A stretch of DNA of 20,300 nucleotides, from the IMG/VR virus record IMGVR_UViG_3300018426_000209, positions 1 to 20,300 of that record; one strand, written 5' to 3'. Every line of letters begins with the position of its first letter. Position 1 is the first letter of the stretch. Below are positions 10,455 to 18,087 of the stretch, piece after piece. The position numbers and the translations under genes are program-made. The stretch is from a virus. The notes under the pieces are model-generated. The model was not told where the DNA came from. It did not search any database and was given only the letters and a program-made list of their open reading frames with translations.

Positions 10455-11128
10455 AGTGTAGTAGTACTCCGCGTACCTTGTACCTTTGTATAATATCTGG
10501 TAGTTACACCCAACTTGGGAACTAACTGTCGACACATGATTGCATCATTTGGCCATAGACCATAATCTTTCACCAGCTGAATCATCTTCTTCGCTCCTGC
10601 CGGTTTAATTATATATGCAGAATTTCCAGCAAGACCTTGAGGAATGGTATCATCATCAATCTTTGGAACACGGATAAATCGATCGGGGGATGCCTGTACA
10701 ATATTATTAAATTTACGGGAAAGACGAGTAGCTCCAATTGGATTATTAATACCGATTATATCAAACGGCGCTTCGCTCGGATCAAAGTCAATCTCCTTTA
10801 TAAAATAAGAATCATGTTCTAGGATAACGATCGGTTCATCTAAAGTAATACACATCTTCCATAGAACATAGTGACTGAGCGCCGTAGCGATCCGTGCATC
10901 GCGGTTTCGTGTCTGATATGGGCTTTTCTTTAATCCTGATTGCATATCAAGTACTGGCTGATTCCATGGATAGTTCCATTTCAAATCAAACATCTTAAGC
11001 TTCTCTTGTACCTCATCAGGAGTAATCGCATCAAACACCATAACCTTCTGAGAGGTGCTTGACTGTAATTTCCTATAAGCAGATTCAGAGATCTTATTGT
11101 TTTTTATTACGATGGCATAACGTTTCAT
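10451..11128 (-). CDS. glycosyltransferase family 25-like protein, paralogue of 9813-10454
   Basis: A 225-residue protein. It shares the family layout with its neighbour: ATALSHYVLWK (81-91), VILEHDSYF (101-109) with the Asp acting as metal ligand, and AGNSAYIIKPAGAKKMI (167-183). The N-terminus (MKRYAIVIKNNKISE) has a different substrate region, so the two probably make different linkages. It overlaps the sulfotransferase gene by ATGA. Confidence 0.85.
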   Translation of the reverse strand: MKRYAIVIKNNKISESAYRKLQSSTSQKVMVFDAITPDEVQEKLKMFDLKWNYPWNQPVLDMQSGLKKSPYQTRNRDARIATALSHYVLWKMCITLDEPIVILEHDSYFIKEIDFDPSEAPFDIIGINNPIGATRLSRKFNNIVQASPDRFIRVPKIDDDTIPQGLAGNSAYIIKPAGAKKMIQLVKDYGLWPNDAIMCRQLVPKLGVTTRYYTKVQGTRSTTTL

Positions 11129-11637
11129 TTTTTCAACTTATTCAGATTCGGAAATTCTTTCAGATCAGTAGTAACCCCCAGAAACTCAGCAAGCTTCTGC
11201 GGAGAATCACCACCTACGATATTTATTATAAACAAGTTATCTCTGTTTGTAAAATAATTTTTTACATCCTGATCGTGTTTATTCCATGCCACTTCAGCCT
11301 CGAAGCGGTTCGGAAAATCCGCACCATACACTTTTCTTCGGGTTATAACCTGTGAGCTATTCATCGACGTCCAATTTCTTTTTCTTTCGAAGTAAGGAAC
11401 AATCGAATCTAACCATTGTTCCTTGTCTCGAATGGTGTAGATGAACTTCGATCCTGGGAACTCTTTGTCGAGCTCTTTATATACAGGAATTACTGGAATA
11501 TCATTTGCCCCATCGTTATCTGGATCCCATAACTGACTTGGCTGTGGATAATGTATCGTATTGAATCCCCACTCGCGGAGAACGTGGTTTAGCGTTGTTG
11601 TTCCAGTCCGGGATAGACCGATCCCAAAGATTTTCAT
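11125..11637 (-). CDS. PAPS-dependent sulfotransferase-like protein
   Basis: A 170-residue protein of the sulfotransferase P-loop-like fold. GLSRTGTTTL (7-16) is the 5'-phosphosulfate loop of the Sulfotransfer_4 type and PGSKFIYTIRDKEQWL (61-76) carries the 3'-phosphate binding Arg of the second motif. It likely sulfates a sugar hydroxyl in the glycan made by neighbouring genes, using host PAPS. The length is short (families are often 200-300), so it may be a minimal form. It overlaps both neighbours by 4 bp. Confidence 0.88.
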   Translation of the reverse strand: MKIFGIGLSRTGTTTLNHVLREWGFNTIHYPQPSQLWDPDNDGANDIPVIPVYKELDKEFPGSKFIYTIRDKEQWLDSIVPYFERKRNWTSMNSSQVITRRKVYGADFPNRFEAEVAWNKHDQDVKNYFTNRDNLFIINIVGGDSPQKLAEFLGVTTDLKEFPNLNKLKK

Positions 11638-12449
11638 ATGTCATATCCCCATTGATCTCGAGGAAGGTTTACTACTTTCAATAACTGCTCCTCGTTCATA
11701 TTATCGGCACCAGGAAACTGGCAATGAACAAATTTTGTTTCAGGTGTACGCCAATCCATAATTCTTCTTTTCGGCTGAATCTTATCACGAGTACCATGAA
11801 CATAACTATTCCAGTTATTATCCATCTCCATCACCTTCATGTTAGTAGCAAACATCATGGCATGTAGATAAGGCTGATCACACGTGTAAAAAGAATCTAG
11901 CCCAATACTTCTAACAAGGTTTACATACTCATCGAATGAAGCCCAGTTATTTCGAGCATGTTCCATACCTTTATCACTGTAAAGAACCACACCAGTGTTA
12001 TAGACTTTTACTAAACCCTCTTCAGTTCTTGGTACCTCCGTTCCCCATTTATCTTTCACCATTCTTGCCCATTGTTCATCGCGGGCGGATGTGATTCTAC
12101 CGGTGGTGATCTGTCTCTGCTTTGGTTGAAAAGGTTCAGTGCATATACCGATATCAGCTGAATGATCGAAATACTCAAATATATTCTCTTGAAGATTGTC
12201 TACAGGAAAGACGTCGGTGTCTGCAAAAAGAATAAAGTCATAGTCACGATACGGTTTTTCAAATACAGGTTTAAAGGCTCCATAATGTGCGGAGTAGTTT
12301 CCGAATCTTCTATCACGGATGTACCGCGGATTATCCTCAAAAAGGTAATCAGCACCAATCCTTTCAGCATACGTCCTCATAGCATCGACACCCGCCTTCA
12401 CAGAAGGCTTAACCGGTCCATCCCAATATTGATATATCAAAGTCTTCAT
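11634..12449 (-). CDS. glycosyltransferase with DTD motif (A), paralogue of 12446-13117 and 16513-17292
   Basis: A 271-residue protein beginning MKTLIYQYWDG. Residues 72-80 (FILFADTDV) hold the DxD metal/nucleotide-sugar site, 150-158 (YNTGVVLYS) the usual NxG acceptor loop and 189-196 (TCDQPYLH) the Asp-Gln following helix. The N-terminal pattern YAERIGADY is shared with the two paralogues. It would add a hexose or similar residue; the donor is unknown. It overlaps the next gene by ATGA. Confidence 0.85.
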   Translation of the reverse strand: MKTLIYQYWDGPVKPSVKAGVDAMRTYAERIGADYLFEDNPRYIRDRRFGNYSAHYGAFKPVFEKPYRDYDFILFADTDVFPVDNLQENIFEYFDHSADIGICTEPFQPKQRQITTGRITSARDEQWARMVKDKWGTEVPRTEEGLVKVYNTGVVLYSDKGMEHARNNWASFDEYVNLVRSIGLDSFYTCDQPYLHAMMFATNMKVMEMDNNWNSYVHGTRDKIQPKRRIMDWRTPETKFVHCQFPGADNMNEEQLLKVVNLPRDQWGYDI

Positions 12450-13117
12450 TCTATCAATCCCCTTTCGACCAAGGATCTGTAGTTTTCAATCTTCGGTCTT
12501 TTCGGTCCACCTGGTGCAACCTTTGGTCTTATATGAATAATATACGCATCTTCGACACCCTCATCGAAGCTACTGTAGTTCCATTGTTGCCTGTCCATAT
12601 ATGTATTCTCATTCTCTTCCAGCTTCTCCATAGTAGCTAAATGGTGCATGATGCCTTCGTCTACCATGTTGGAGTTAAATTTCAGCATGTTGAAATGTAC
12701 AATGTGGCGACGTAGTCTCTTCCTCATATCTTTCTCGAATCGGTATATAGATCCGCCCCAGTAAGGATACTTGGGGTTACATAGATCCGGAAGTCGTCTG
12801 CCAATGCTTTTTCTTAGATGCGGTTGGACCTTATAATGTCTACCCATACCCTTTTCATCTTTAAAGATATTTTTCGTCATTCCCTTTCGGGTGAACATGT
12901 CCATATCCATCATAACTACTGTATCGTAGTCGTCGAATTCTTCAGACAACATGTGAACCTTTTGGCATTCACTTTTAAGATTCGGATTGAAGATGAGGCC
13001 TCTTAGCAGTTTATATTCAGCGCCACAGAATTCAGCATATCTTTGTATGTTCTCCATGGACAACTTTTCAAGCTCTCTTAGATTACCATTCCAATGTTGT
13101 AGTATGATATTCTTCAT
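12446..13117 (-). CDS. glycosyltransferase with DMD motif (B)
   Basis: A 223-residue protein beginning MKNIILQHWNG. Residues 65-74 (DTVVMMDMDM) contain the DxD site; YAEFCGAEY (27-35) corresponds to YAERIGADY of paralogue A. YPYWGGSIYRF replaces the usual acceptor loop. The C-terminus is basic, with many Arg/Lys (PKVAPGGPKRPK), possibly for membrane or lipid-linked acceptor contact. It overlaps its neighbours by 4 bp. Confidence 0.83.
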   Translation of the reverse strand: MKNIILQHWNGNLRELEKLSMENIQRYAEFCGAEYKLLRGLIFNPNLKSECQKVHMLSEEFDDYDTVVMMDMDMFTRKGMTKNIFKDEKGMGRHYKVQPHLRKSIGRRLPDLCNPKYPYWGGSIYRFEKDMRKRLRRHIVHFNMLKFNSNMVDEGIMHHLATMEKLEENENTYMDRQQWNYSSFDEGVEDAYIIHIRPKVAPGGPKRPKIENYRSLVERGLIE

Positions 13118-13857
13118 TTCTTTTTACCTAGTAGGAATCTATTGTTTTTAAAGTAAGGACATTTCGTAATTTTCAATTCATGAGAAGAATCGAGATTATC
13201 CATTAGTGTTTCAAAGTAAGGTAAATTATCTACCCCGAAATTTGCATTGTCTTTAAAAGCAATCAACATAAAGTCATACATGTGATAAAAGGATTCGAGC
13301 TTACTTCTTTCAGACATTGGCATTTCATTAATACTAAAAGTTCCAATGATTAAACTCTTTTCATTTGATGGTAAAAGATTCTGAGGAGTCATCTCTCCAA
13401 TGTTATAATCGTGACCTTTTCCCAAAGTGTTATCTAGCCACTTCTTTTGCATTTTTCCCATGATAGGGAAGTCTATAGCTTGATATCTACCAGCAAATCC
13501 CGTCTTATAGAACGATCGACATAGGTTACCGTATCCTGCTCCTATATCTGTAATATGACTTAGAGTCTCTGGACCATACCCTTCTTTTTTTAGAATATCG
13601 ATATAGTAGGCAGACTGGATTGTAGAAATGCTGTACTGGTTATCAAATCCTAAATGAGGCTTACCAAATGCAGGATCTTTCAAGTTCTCAAAGAAATCAA
13701 GCTTCAACATATCTCGATAAATTGGAGATGACATGACATTACCGGAAAAATTCGGATGAACCGTATATGATATAGTTTTCTGAGATAGGAAATCAACCGG
13801 GTGGGATCTTAACTCGATTTCAATCTTTTTTAAAAATTCTTGCCAATCTTTACTCAT
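13114..13857 (-). CDS. sugar O-methyltransferase-like (SAM-dependent) protein
   Basis: A 247-residue protein with the class I SAM-binding motif ITDIGAGYGNLCRSF (102-116). The downstream AIDFPIM is motif II, and SLIIGTFSINEMPMSER the motif IV-type strand. The arrangement with LGFDNQYS (69-76) fits the putative sugar O-methyltransferase family (TIGR04371-like). It probably methylates a glycan made by this operon. It overlaps both neighbours by 4 bp. Confidence 0.78.
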   Translation of the reverse strand: MSKDWQEFLKKIEIELRSHPVDFLSQKTISYTVHPNFSGNVMSSPIYRDMLKLDFFENLKDPAFGKPHLGFDNQYSISTIQSAYYIDILKKEGYGPETLSHITDIGAGYGNLCRSFYKTGFAGRYQAIDFPIMGKMQKKWLDNTLGKGHDYNIGEMTPQNLLPSNEKSLIIGTFSINEMPMSERSKLESFYHMYDFMLIAFKDNANFGVDNLPYFETLMDNLDSSHELKITKCPYFKNNRFLLGKKK

Positions 13858-14570
13858 TTCTTTCTTCCACCAGTTTGGGAGAGAGTAAGAACTCCTCCGA
13901 GATATCCTTTATGGTCTTCTCTACCGTTTACCAGAACCTGATACCATCCCCATTCAGCTGGTAGTAGGTTCCCGCTTTCATGTAAATCATTTACCCTCTT
14001 ACAATCCCAATACTCTGGACGATGCATGATCATTGCCTCAGGACTAATCATTTTATACCATCGAACGTTATTCTTGTTCTGTTCACCTAAATGGGGTGTC
14101 GGGTTATTCAGTACTTTTTGATTCCAATCCCAATACCCCATTCCTATAGGACCTTCATTATAAGATTTTTCAAACCACCTATTATAATCTAGTTCCCGAG
14201 AAAAGTAAACATCCCATCTACAACGAACGATCAGATCATACTCTTTATCGAGTCTGGATACAAGAGTGTTGTGAGCCAGAATTTGTTTTGTCCCTTGGAA
14301 AAGCTTAAGACTTGGTCCACCGTTATTTCTTTTTGTTTGGAAATATTCACCAGCAAATTCAGTCGTATCGAGTACGGGATGATAATGTATCTCTGGCTCA
14401 GGCTCTATAATTAGATCCTCATATGCATGTATCACACTGTTGTCCCAAGTGTGTCGAAAGATATCTACGTCGACATTACGGAATGCATAAAGGAGATTAT
14501 CATCCATCTCACTTCGATCAGCCCAAGGGTTCATCCTTTGCTGTCCGCTTATACAAACCGCAATCTTCAT
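13854..14570 (-). CDS. unknown glycan-island protein, possible glycosyltransferase
   Basis: A 238-residue protein starting MKIAVCISGQQR, the beginning of a family seen in phage and giant-virus glycan clusters. A YDLIVRCRWDVYFSREL segment provides an Arg-x-Arg-x-Asp type motif typical of that family. The rest is aromatic-rich, including WDNS, GYWDW and AEWGWY. The reaction is not established; glycosyltransferase is inferred from context. An exact early-promoter match lies inside the gene at 14181-14215. Confidence 0.7.
   Translation of the reverse strand: MKIAVCISGQQRMNPWADRSEMDDNLLYAFRNVDVDIFRHTWDNSVIHAYEDLIIEPEPEIHYHPVLDTTEFAGEYFQTKRNNGGPSLKLFQGTKQILAHNTLVSRLDKEYDLIVRCRWDVYFSRELDYNRWFEKSYNEGPIGMGYWDWNQKVLNNPTPHLGEQNKNNVRWYKMISPEAMIMHRPEYWDCKRVNDLHESGNLLPAEWGWYQVLVNGREDHKGYLGGVLTLSQTGGRKK
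14181..14215 (-). promoter_or_regulatory. possible internal early promoter
   Basis: Minus strand: -35 GTTTAC (14205-14210), 18-nt spacer, perfect -10 TATAAT (14181-14186), preceded by GGGAT as in the other early promoters. It lies in coding sequence (SRELDYNRW region). If active it would give the downstream half of the glycan operon a second start site. Confidence 0.5.
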
Positions 14571-15007
14571 TTATCTTTGTAGGCTTTTGAGATCTTTTCT
14601 TTGATAAGAGTCGAACTGATATTCGCAGTATAAGGAAGATAGACTAATATGATATTTCTAATATCCAACCACTCCTGACTGAATCCCATCTGTGCATAGT
14701 AATCCTTTGCTGCCCAGTCTGTACCGATTGCAATGATATGAGGAGCAACATTTTCGATTGACTGAGTGCTATCTTGTCCACCAGTATTCGATACTACTCG
14801 ATCGACATATTTGCATGCCAGGAGGATTTCTCTTCGCTGTTCAAATGTATGGAACGGAGTGAAGCCTTTATAATCTTGAATGAATTCATCTGTATTCAAA
14901 GATACTACGACTTCATCAGCAAGCTGTGTACACATTCGAAGAAAATTTACATGCCCAGCATGAAAGAGATCAAAGGTACCGCCTGTGTATAAAACTTTTT
15001 TCGTCAT
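14567..15007 (-). CDS. TagD-like glycerol-3-phosphate/sugar-1-phosphate cytidylyltransferase
   Basis: A 146-residue protein of the HxGH family. Motifs are GGTFDLFHAGHVNFL (9-23) with HAGH at 16-19, FEQRREILLACKYVD (55-69) with the RxxxL region, GTDWAAKD (95-102) and NISSTLIKEKI (129-139), the nucleotide-binding RxxxxxSST-like end. It most resembles TagD-type cytidylyltransferases of about 130-145 residues, which make CDP-glycerol for teichoic-acid-like or other polyol-phosphate glycans; sugar-1-phosphate nucleotidylyltransferase is an alternative. It lies between the methyltransferase and CISGQ-family genes, overlapping each by 4 bp. Confidence 0.9.
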   Translation of the reverse strand: MTKKVLYTGGTFDLFHAGHVNFLRMCTQLADEVVVSLNTDEFIQDYKGFTPFHTFEQRREILLACKYVDRVVSNTGGQDSTQSIENVAPHIIAIGTDWAAKDYYAQMGFSQEWLDIRNIILVYLPYTANISSTLIKEKISKAYKDK

Positions 15008-15576
15008 TTCGTTAACCTCATATCATATTGATATACTTTATTACGCTTTACGTGCTCTTTCTCTATAGTGCTATTCACGAAACCATGACTTCGGAAGAAA
15101 TCCATATACTCTTCATAGCTCGGTGCACCCTGGTTATAGATCTTACCTGGAGCAGGTACTTCAGTATATATTACTTTACAATTGGTAAGTATTTCGTCAC
15201 AATCAGATAGTATATCCAACTCTGATCCCTGCGTGTCAATCTTAATAATATCAGGTAGAGGAATATCAAAATCTGTGAGATGCTGTGTGTCTCGTATCTG
15301 TAATTCATATGATTGAGGGTTTGTATAGACCCCAGTCATATCAGTTTCTTTATAATAGGAATCTCCTGTACCACCTCTGTAAAAGAAATTAACCACGGAC
15401 TTATCTTTCGAAGAAAGTACACAATTAAACCAATGGTGATCTTTTAAATCGGTCGGTTTCGATAAACCTCTATTTGCCTCGAACATATAAGAAACTGTTT
15501 CCGGGTTTTCTTTTAACATGTTACGGGTGAACACACCCTTATGTGCACCGATATCATATAGAATAGTTTTAGTCAT
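15004..15576 (-). CDS. FkbM-family methyltransferase
   Basis: A 190-residue protein starting at ATG 15574-15576 (MTKTILYDIGAHKGVF), placed after GGAAGAA; earlier in-frame ATGs exist but overlap the upstream gene more. The SAM motif is YDIGAHKG (7-14), and the FkbM signature KIDTQGSELDIL (112-123) holds the conserved Asp-x-x-Gly-Ser-Glu. FkbM enzymes methylate hydroxyls, often on sugars. It is the second methyltransferase of the island. Confidence 0.9.
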   Translation of the reverse strand: MTKTILYDIGAHKGVFTRNMLKENPETVSYMFEANRGLSKPTDLKDHHWFNCVLSSKDKSVVNFFYRGGTGDSYYKETDMTGVYTNPQSYELQIRDTQHLTDFDIPLPDIIKIDTQGSELDILSDCDEILTNCKVIYTEVPAPGKIYNQGAPSYEEYMDFFRSHGFVNSTIEKEHVKRNKVYQYDMRLTK

Positions 15577-16516
15577 CATTTCTTCCATAGTAATTTCGAT
15601 ACCATTGTAAAAAGTTCTCTACACCCTTCTCGATCGGAGTATCAGCTTTATAACCAAGAGCTTGGAGTTTAGTCGTATCAGACCACGTCTCAAGAGCATC
15701 TGCTGGGTGTCGAGGCGCAAATTCTTTCGTTGCAGTTTTACCCAGATTCTTTTCAATGCAAGAGATAAAGTCCATTAGTTGAACTTGTTGGCCGTTGCCA
15801 ATACAGTACGTTTCACGTTCAGACATATTACGAGATACAATTTCTATTCCACTTACAATATCATCTACGTAGGTGAAATCGCGAATCATGTTACCATTAT
15901 TGTATACTGTAATTGGCTTATCGTTCATGATATTTTGGGTGAACGAATAAAGAGCCATGTCAGGTCTACCCCAAGGACCATACACTGTAAAGAAGCGAAG
16001 GCATACTGCATTTTTAATCTTAGAGATATGGAACTGATTCTCATTCGTTTGTTTACTGAATCCGTAAGGGCTCAGTTGTTTTCCGAGCTTTTCATCAGGA
16101 GACCATGGTAATGGATTCCCTTCCATAGTACAAGACGTAGATGCATATATGACGTTATCGATACCAAGACCCTCACACACTTTTATTAGGTTCTGAGTGC
16201 CAGAGATGTTATTCGAGATATATTCTCCAGGAATATCCATCGACACTCGTACGCCCGCGTGAGCAGCCAAATGTATTACGAGATCCGGATTCTCAGACTC
16301 TATGTACGGTCGAAGCGCTCCGATATACGCCATATCCATATTTCGAACTTTGAGCCCGAACTTCTGTAGATCTCTTGCTCTAGCAAACTTGATCTCTCTA
16401 TCGTAAACTACAGAATTGTAGTTGTCAAAGCCACATACATCATGGCCTTCCCTCATGAATCGAATAGCGGTATGGTATCCGATGAATCCTGCCATACCCG
16501 TAATCATTACTTTCAT
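15569..16516 (-). CDS. NAD-dependent epimerase, UDP-glucuronate 4-epimerase-like
   Basis: A 315-residue extended SDR enzyme. Motifs: GMAGFIG (7-13) Rossmann binding site, HLAAHAGVR (82-90), STSCTME (126-132) with the catalytic Ser/Thr, YGFSK (151-155) with catalytic Tyr and Lys, and FFTVYGPWGRPDMALY (175-190), which is typical of UDP-glucuronate 4-epimerase (GAE/CapI). It would interconvert UDP-glucuronate and UDP-galacturonate, supplying an acidic sugar for the glycan. Length is slightly below the family norm of about 335. It overlaps the FkbM-type gene's start by 8 bp. Confidence 0.92.
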   Translation of the reverse strand: MKVMITGMAGFIGYHTAIRFMREGHDVCGFDNYNSVVYDREIKFARARDLQKFGLKVRNMDMAYIGALRPYIESENPDLVIHLAAHAGVRVSMDIPGEYISNNISGTQNLIKVCEGLGIDNVIYASTSCTMEGNPLPWSPDEKLGKQLSPYGFSKQTNENQFHISKIKNAVCLRFFTVYGPWGRPDMALYSFTQNIMNDKPITVYNNGNMIRDFTYVDDIVSGIEIVSRNMSERETYCIGNGQQVQLMDFISCIEKNLGKTATKEFAPRHPADALETWSDTTKLQALGYKADTPIEKGVENFLQWYRNYYGRNDD

Positions 16517-17292
16517 TGGACTGCCTCCATAAGCTTCTCTACATCTTCTCCAGCATTGGGGAGTTTATCCTTTAAAAAGAAATGTACAAATTTACAGTGC
16601 TGGATCTTTCGATTCGCAGTATACAGACCGTTCCACTTCCAATGGAGATTTTGAATATTCATTTCTTCTTTACGAATCCACCAATTTAAAAGAGTTTGAT
16701 CTGTTGACCATTTCCATGGACCCATACCATCATCAAACGCTTTAAACTCTTGGCGGCTTAAGAACTCTTTTGGTGTCTGACCTTTGAGATACTTTAGGAT
16801 GGATTTGTTTAGAACCATTACTCCCATATTCATAAACTCATAACCAAGATGATTCGGTTTGAAGTCAACCTTTGGATGTAATGGCTTATATTGCATTGAA
16901 GAGTAGTTTAGGATCTTCTTTTGATATTGTTCCGTGATCGGCATCTCACGCTCAACCACAGCAGCAAAATCTACATTTGGATCTACATCATCAAAGATAC
17001 TACCTGCATCGGGACGAATCCACACATCACTATCAATGATCGCAATCTGATCGTACTGATCAAGATACTCAAACGCATTTTCTTTTTCGAAGATAGGTAA
17101 GGGGAGAGGTCGGGACTGACATTCTTGTGATCGATTTGAAACAAATGGATCCGGCCGAATCCATAGCTTGGGGGTTGTTTGCTTTATGTAATCGATACCG
17201 TGACGATCAGCATATTCTTTCACACTTGTTGTGCAATGATTATAAAGCTTCGATTGCTTACCGACAGCAACCTGATAGATCAATCTTTTCAT
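16513..17292 (-). CDS. glycosyltransferase with DSD motif (C)
   Basis: A 259-residue protein beginning MKRLIYQVAVG, with the YADRHGIDY segment (27-35) aligning with YAERIGADY and YAEFCGAEY of the paralogues at 11634 and 12446. IAIIDSDVW (83-91) is the DxD site, FMNMGVMVLNKS the acceptor loop and STDQTLLNWW the Asp-Gln helix. It begins the sugar-assembly part of the operon; its ATG overlaps the previous stop (TAATG). Confidence 0.86.
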   Translation of the reverse strand: MKRLIYQVAVGKQSKLYNHCTTSVKEYADRHGIDYIKQTTPKLWIRPDPFVSNRSQECQSRPLPLPIFEKENAFEYLDQYDQIAIIDSDVWIRPDAGSIFDDVDPNVDFAAVVEREMPITEQYQKKILNYSSMQYKPLHPKVDFKPNHLGYEFMNMGVMVLNKSILKYLKGQTPKEFLSRQEFKAFDDGMGPWKWSTDQTLLNWWIRKEEMNIQNLHWKWNGLYTANRKIQHCKFVHFFLKDKLPNAGEDVEKLMEAVQ

Positions 17293-17483
17293 TATACACC
17301 TTTTAAAATCGTTTCGGCTATATCTATAGCCTTATCAAAGCCAGGACGGAATCGGTTCTTCCTGGCTCCGTTCTTTACGAAATCATCTAGAGAATCAACG
17401 GTTCCATTTTGATTAACTCCAACAAAATTCCGAGCGAGATCCTCCCACTCGGTTCTTAGGTTCAATATTCGAAAAATATCCAT
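17292..17483 (-). CDS. small protein, unknown
   Basis: A 63-residue protein starting at ATG 17481-17483 (MDIFRILNLRTEWEDLARN), placed after GGAGAG two bases beyond the upstream stop. The in-frame ATG at 17507 has no ribosome site and would overlap the HAD gene. It is helical and basic near the end, with no motif recognised. It lies between the HAD phosphatase and the first glycosyltransferase. Confidence 0.72.
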   Translation of the reverse strand: MDIFRILNLRTEWEDLARNFVGVNQNGTVDSLDDFVKNGARKNRFRPGFDKAIDIAETILKGV

Positions 17484-17484
17484 T

Positions 17485-18075
17485 TTACTCTCCGGTGATG
17501 TATTCATAGACTTCCTTCCAGTTTTTCATAAGGGGAAATTGCTGATTGTTCATATTGTGACCGTGTTCTATTAGAATGGATTCAAGACCGAGACGATCAC
17601 CCAGTTCAGCGTTTTCTTCCTTATCTTCAATCCAAATATAACCAGAGCCTTTATAAGGTTCTAGAATATCATCCTTATCGGCTCCGGTGTCAGTGAATAT
17701 AAACTTCTCGAAAGCAGTCTCACCGAAAAGCTTTCGAGTGTTTTGAATTCGAAGCTGTTGGGCAGAACTATCCATCGACAGTGAGGTTAGCATATGGAAG
17801 ACGTATCCATGCTTACGATGAAGGAGATCTACGTAATACATAGCATCTCGTAGTGGGGGTAGAAACCCGATAGCAGCGGATTCGTTAAACATCTTGATCA
17901 AATGCTTCTTCAGATCTTTATCGAGGCCATACCGATCACCGATATCGTAGCAATCCTCACCACCGTCAACTAACTCAGATTTGAAGTTATTCTGAATCCA
18001 AACGTTGAAGGCGTATTCCCAATTCATTAGAACGCCATCGCAGTCGGTAAGGATAACCTTTTCAAATTCCATCAT
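17485..18075 (-). CDS. HAD-superfamily phosphatase, 5'(3')-deoxyribonucleotidase-like
   Basis: A 196-residue HAD protein. Motif I is LTDCDGVLMNW (9-19) with nucleophile Asp11 and acid/base Asp13, motif II is HMLTSLSMD (94-102), and motif IV is IWIEDKEENAELG (147-159). The size and the LPPLRDAMYYVDLL cap-side segment suit a deoxynucleotidase or a phosphosugar phosphatase. T4-like phages carry such phosphatases, but its head position in the glycan operon would also suit a sugar-phosphate step. ATG at 18073-18075 has AGGAG upstream; the gene lies below the early promoter at 18105. Confidence 0.82.
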   Translation of the reverse strand: MMEFEKVILTDCDGVLMNWEYAFNVWIQNNFKSELVDGGEDCYDIGDRYGLDKDLKKHLIKMFNESAAIGFLPPLRDAMYYVDLLHRKHGYVFHMLTSLSMDSSAQQLRIQNTRKLFGETAFEKFIFTDTGADKDDILEPYKGSGYIWIEDKEENAELGDRLGLESILIEHGHNMNNQQFPLMKNWKEVYEYITGE

Positions 18076-18087
18076 ATAACAAAACTC

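Noticed and set aside
11219-11236. AATAAATA resembling a late promoter
   Set aside because: One mismatch in the first base, coding sequence and no nearby gene start.
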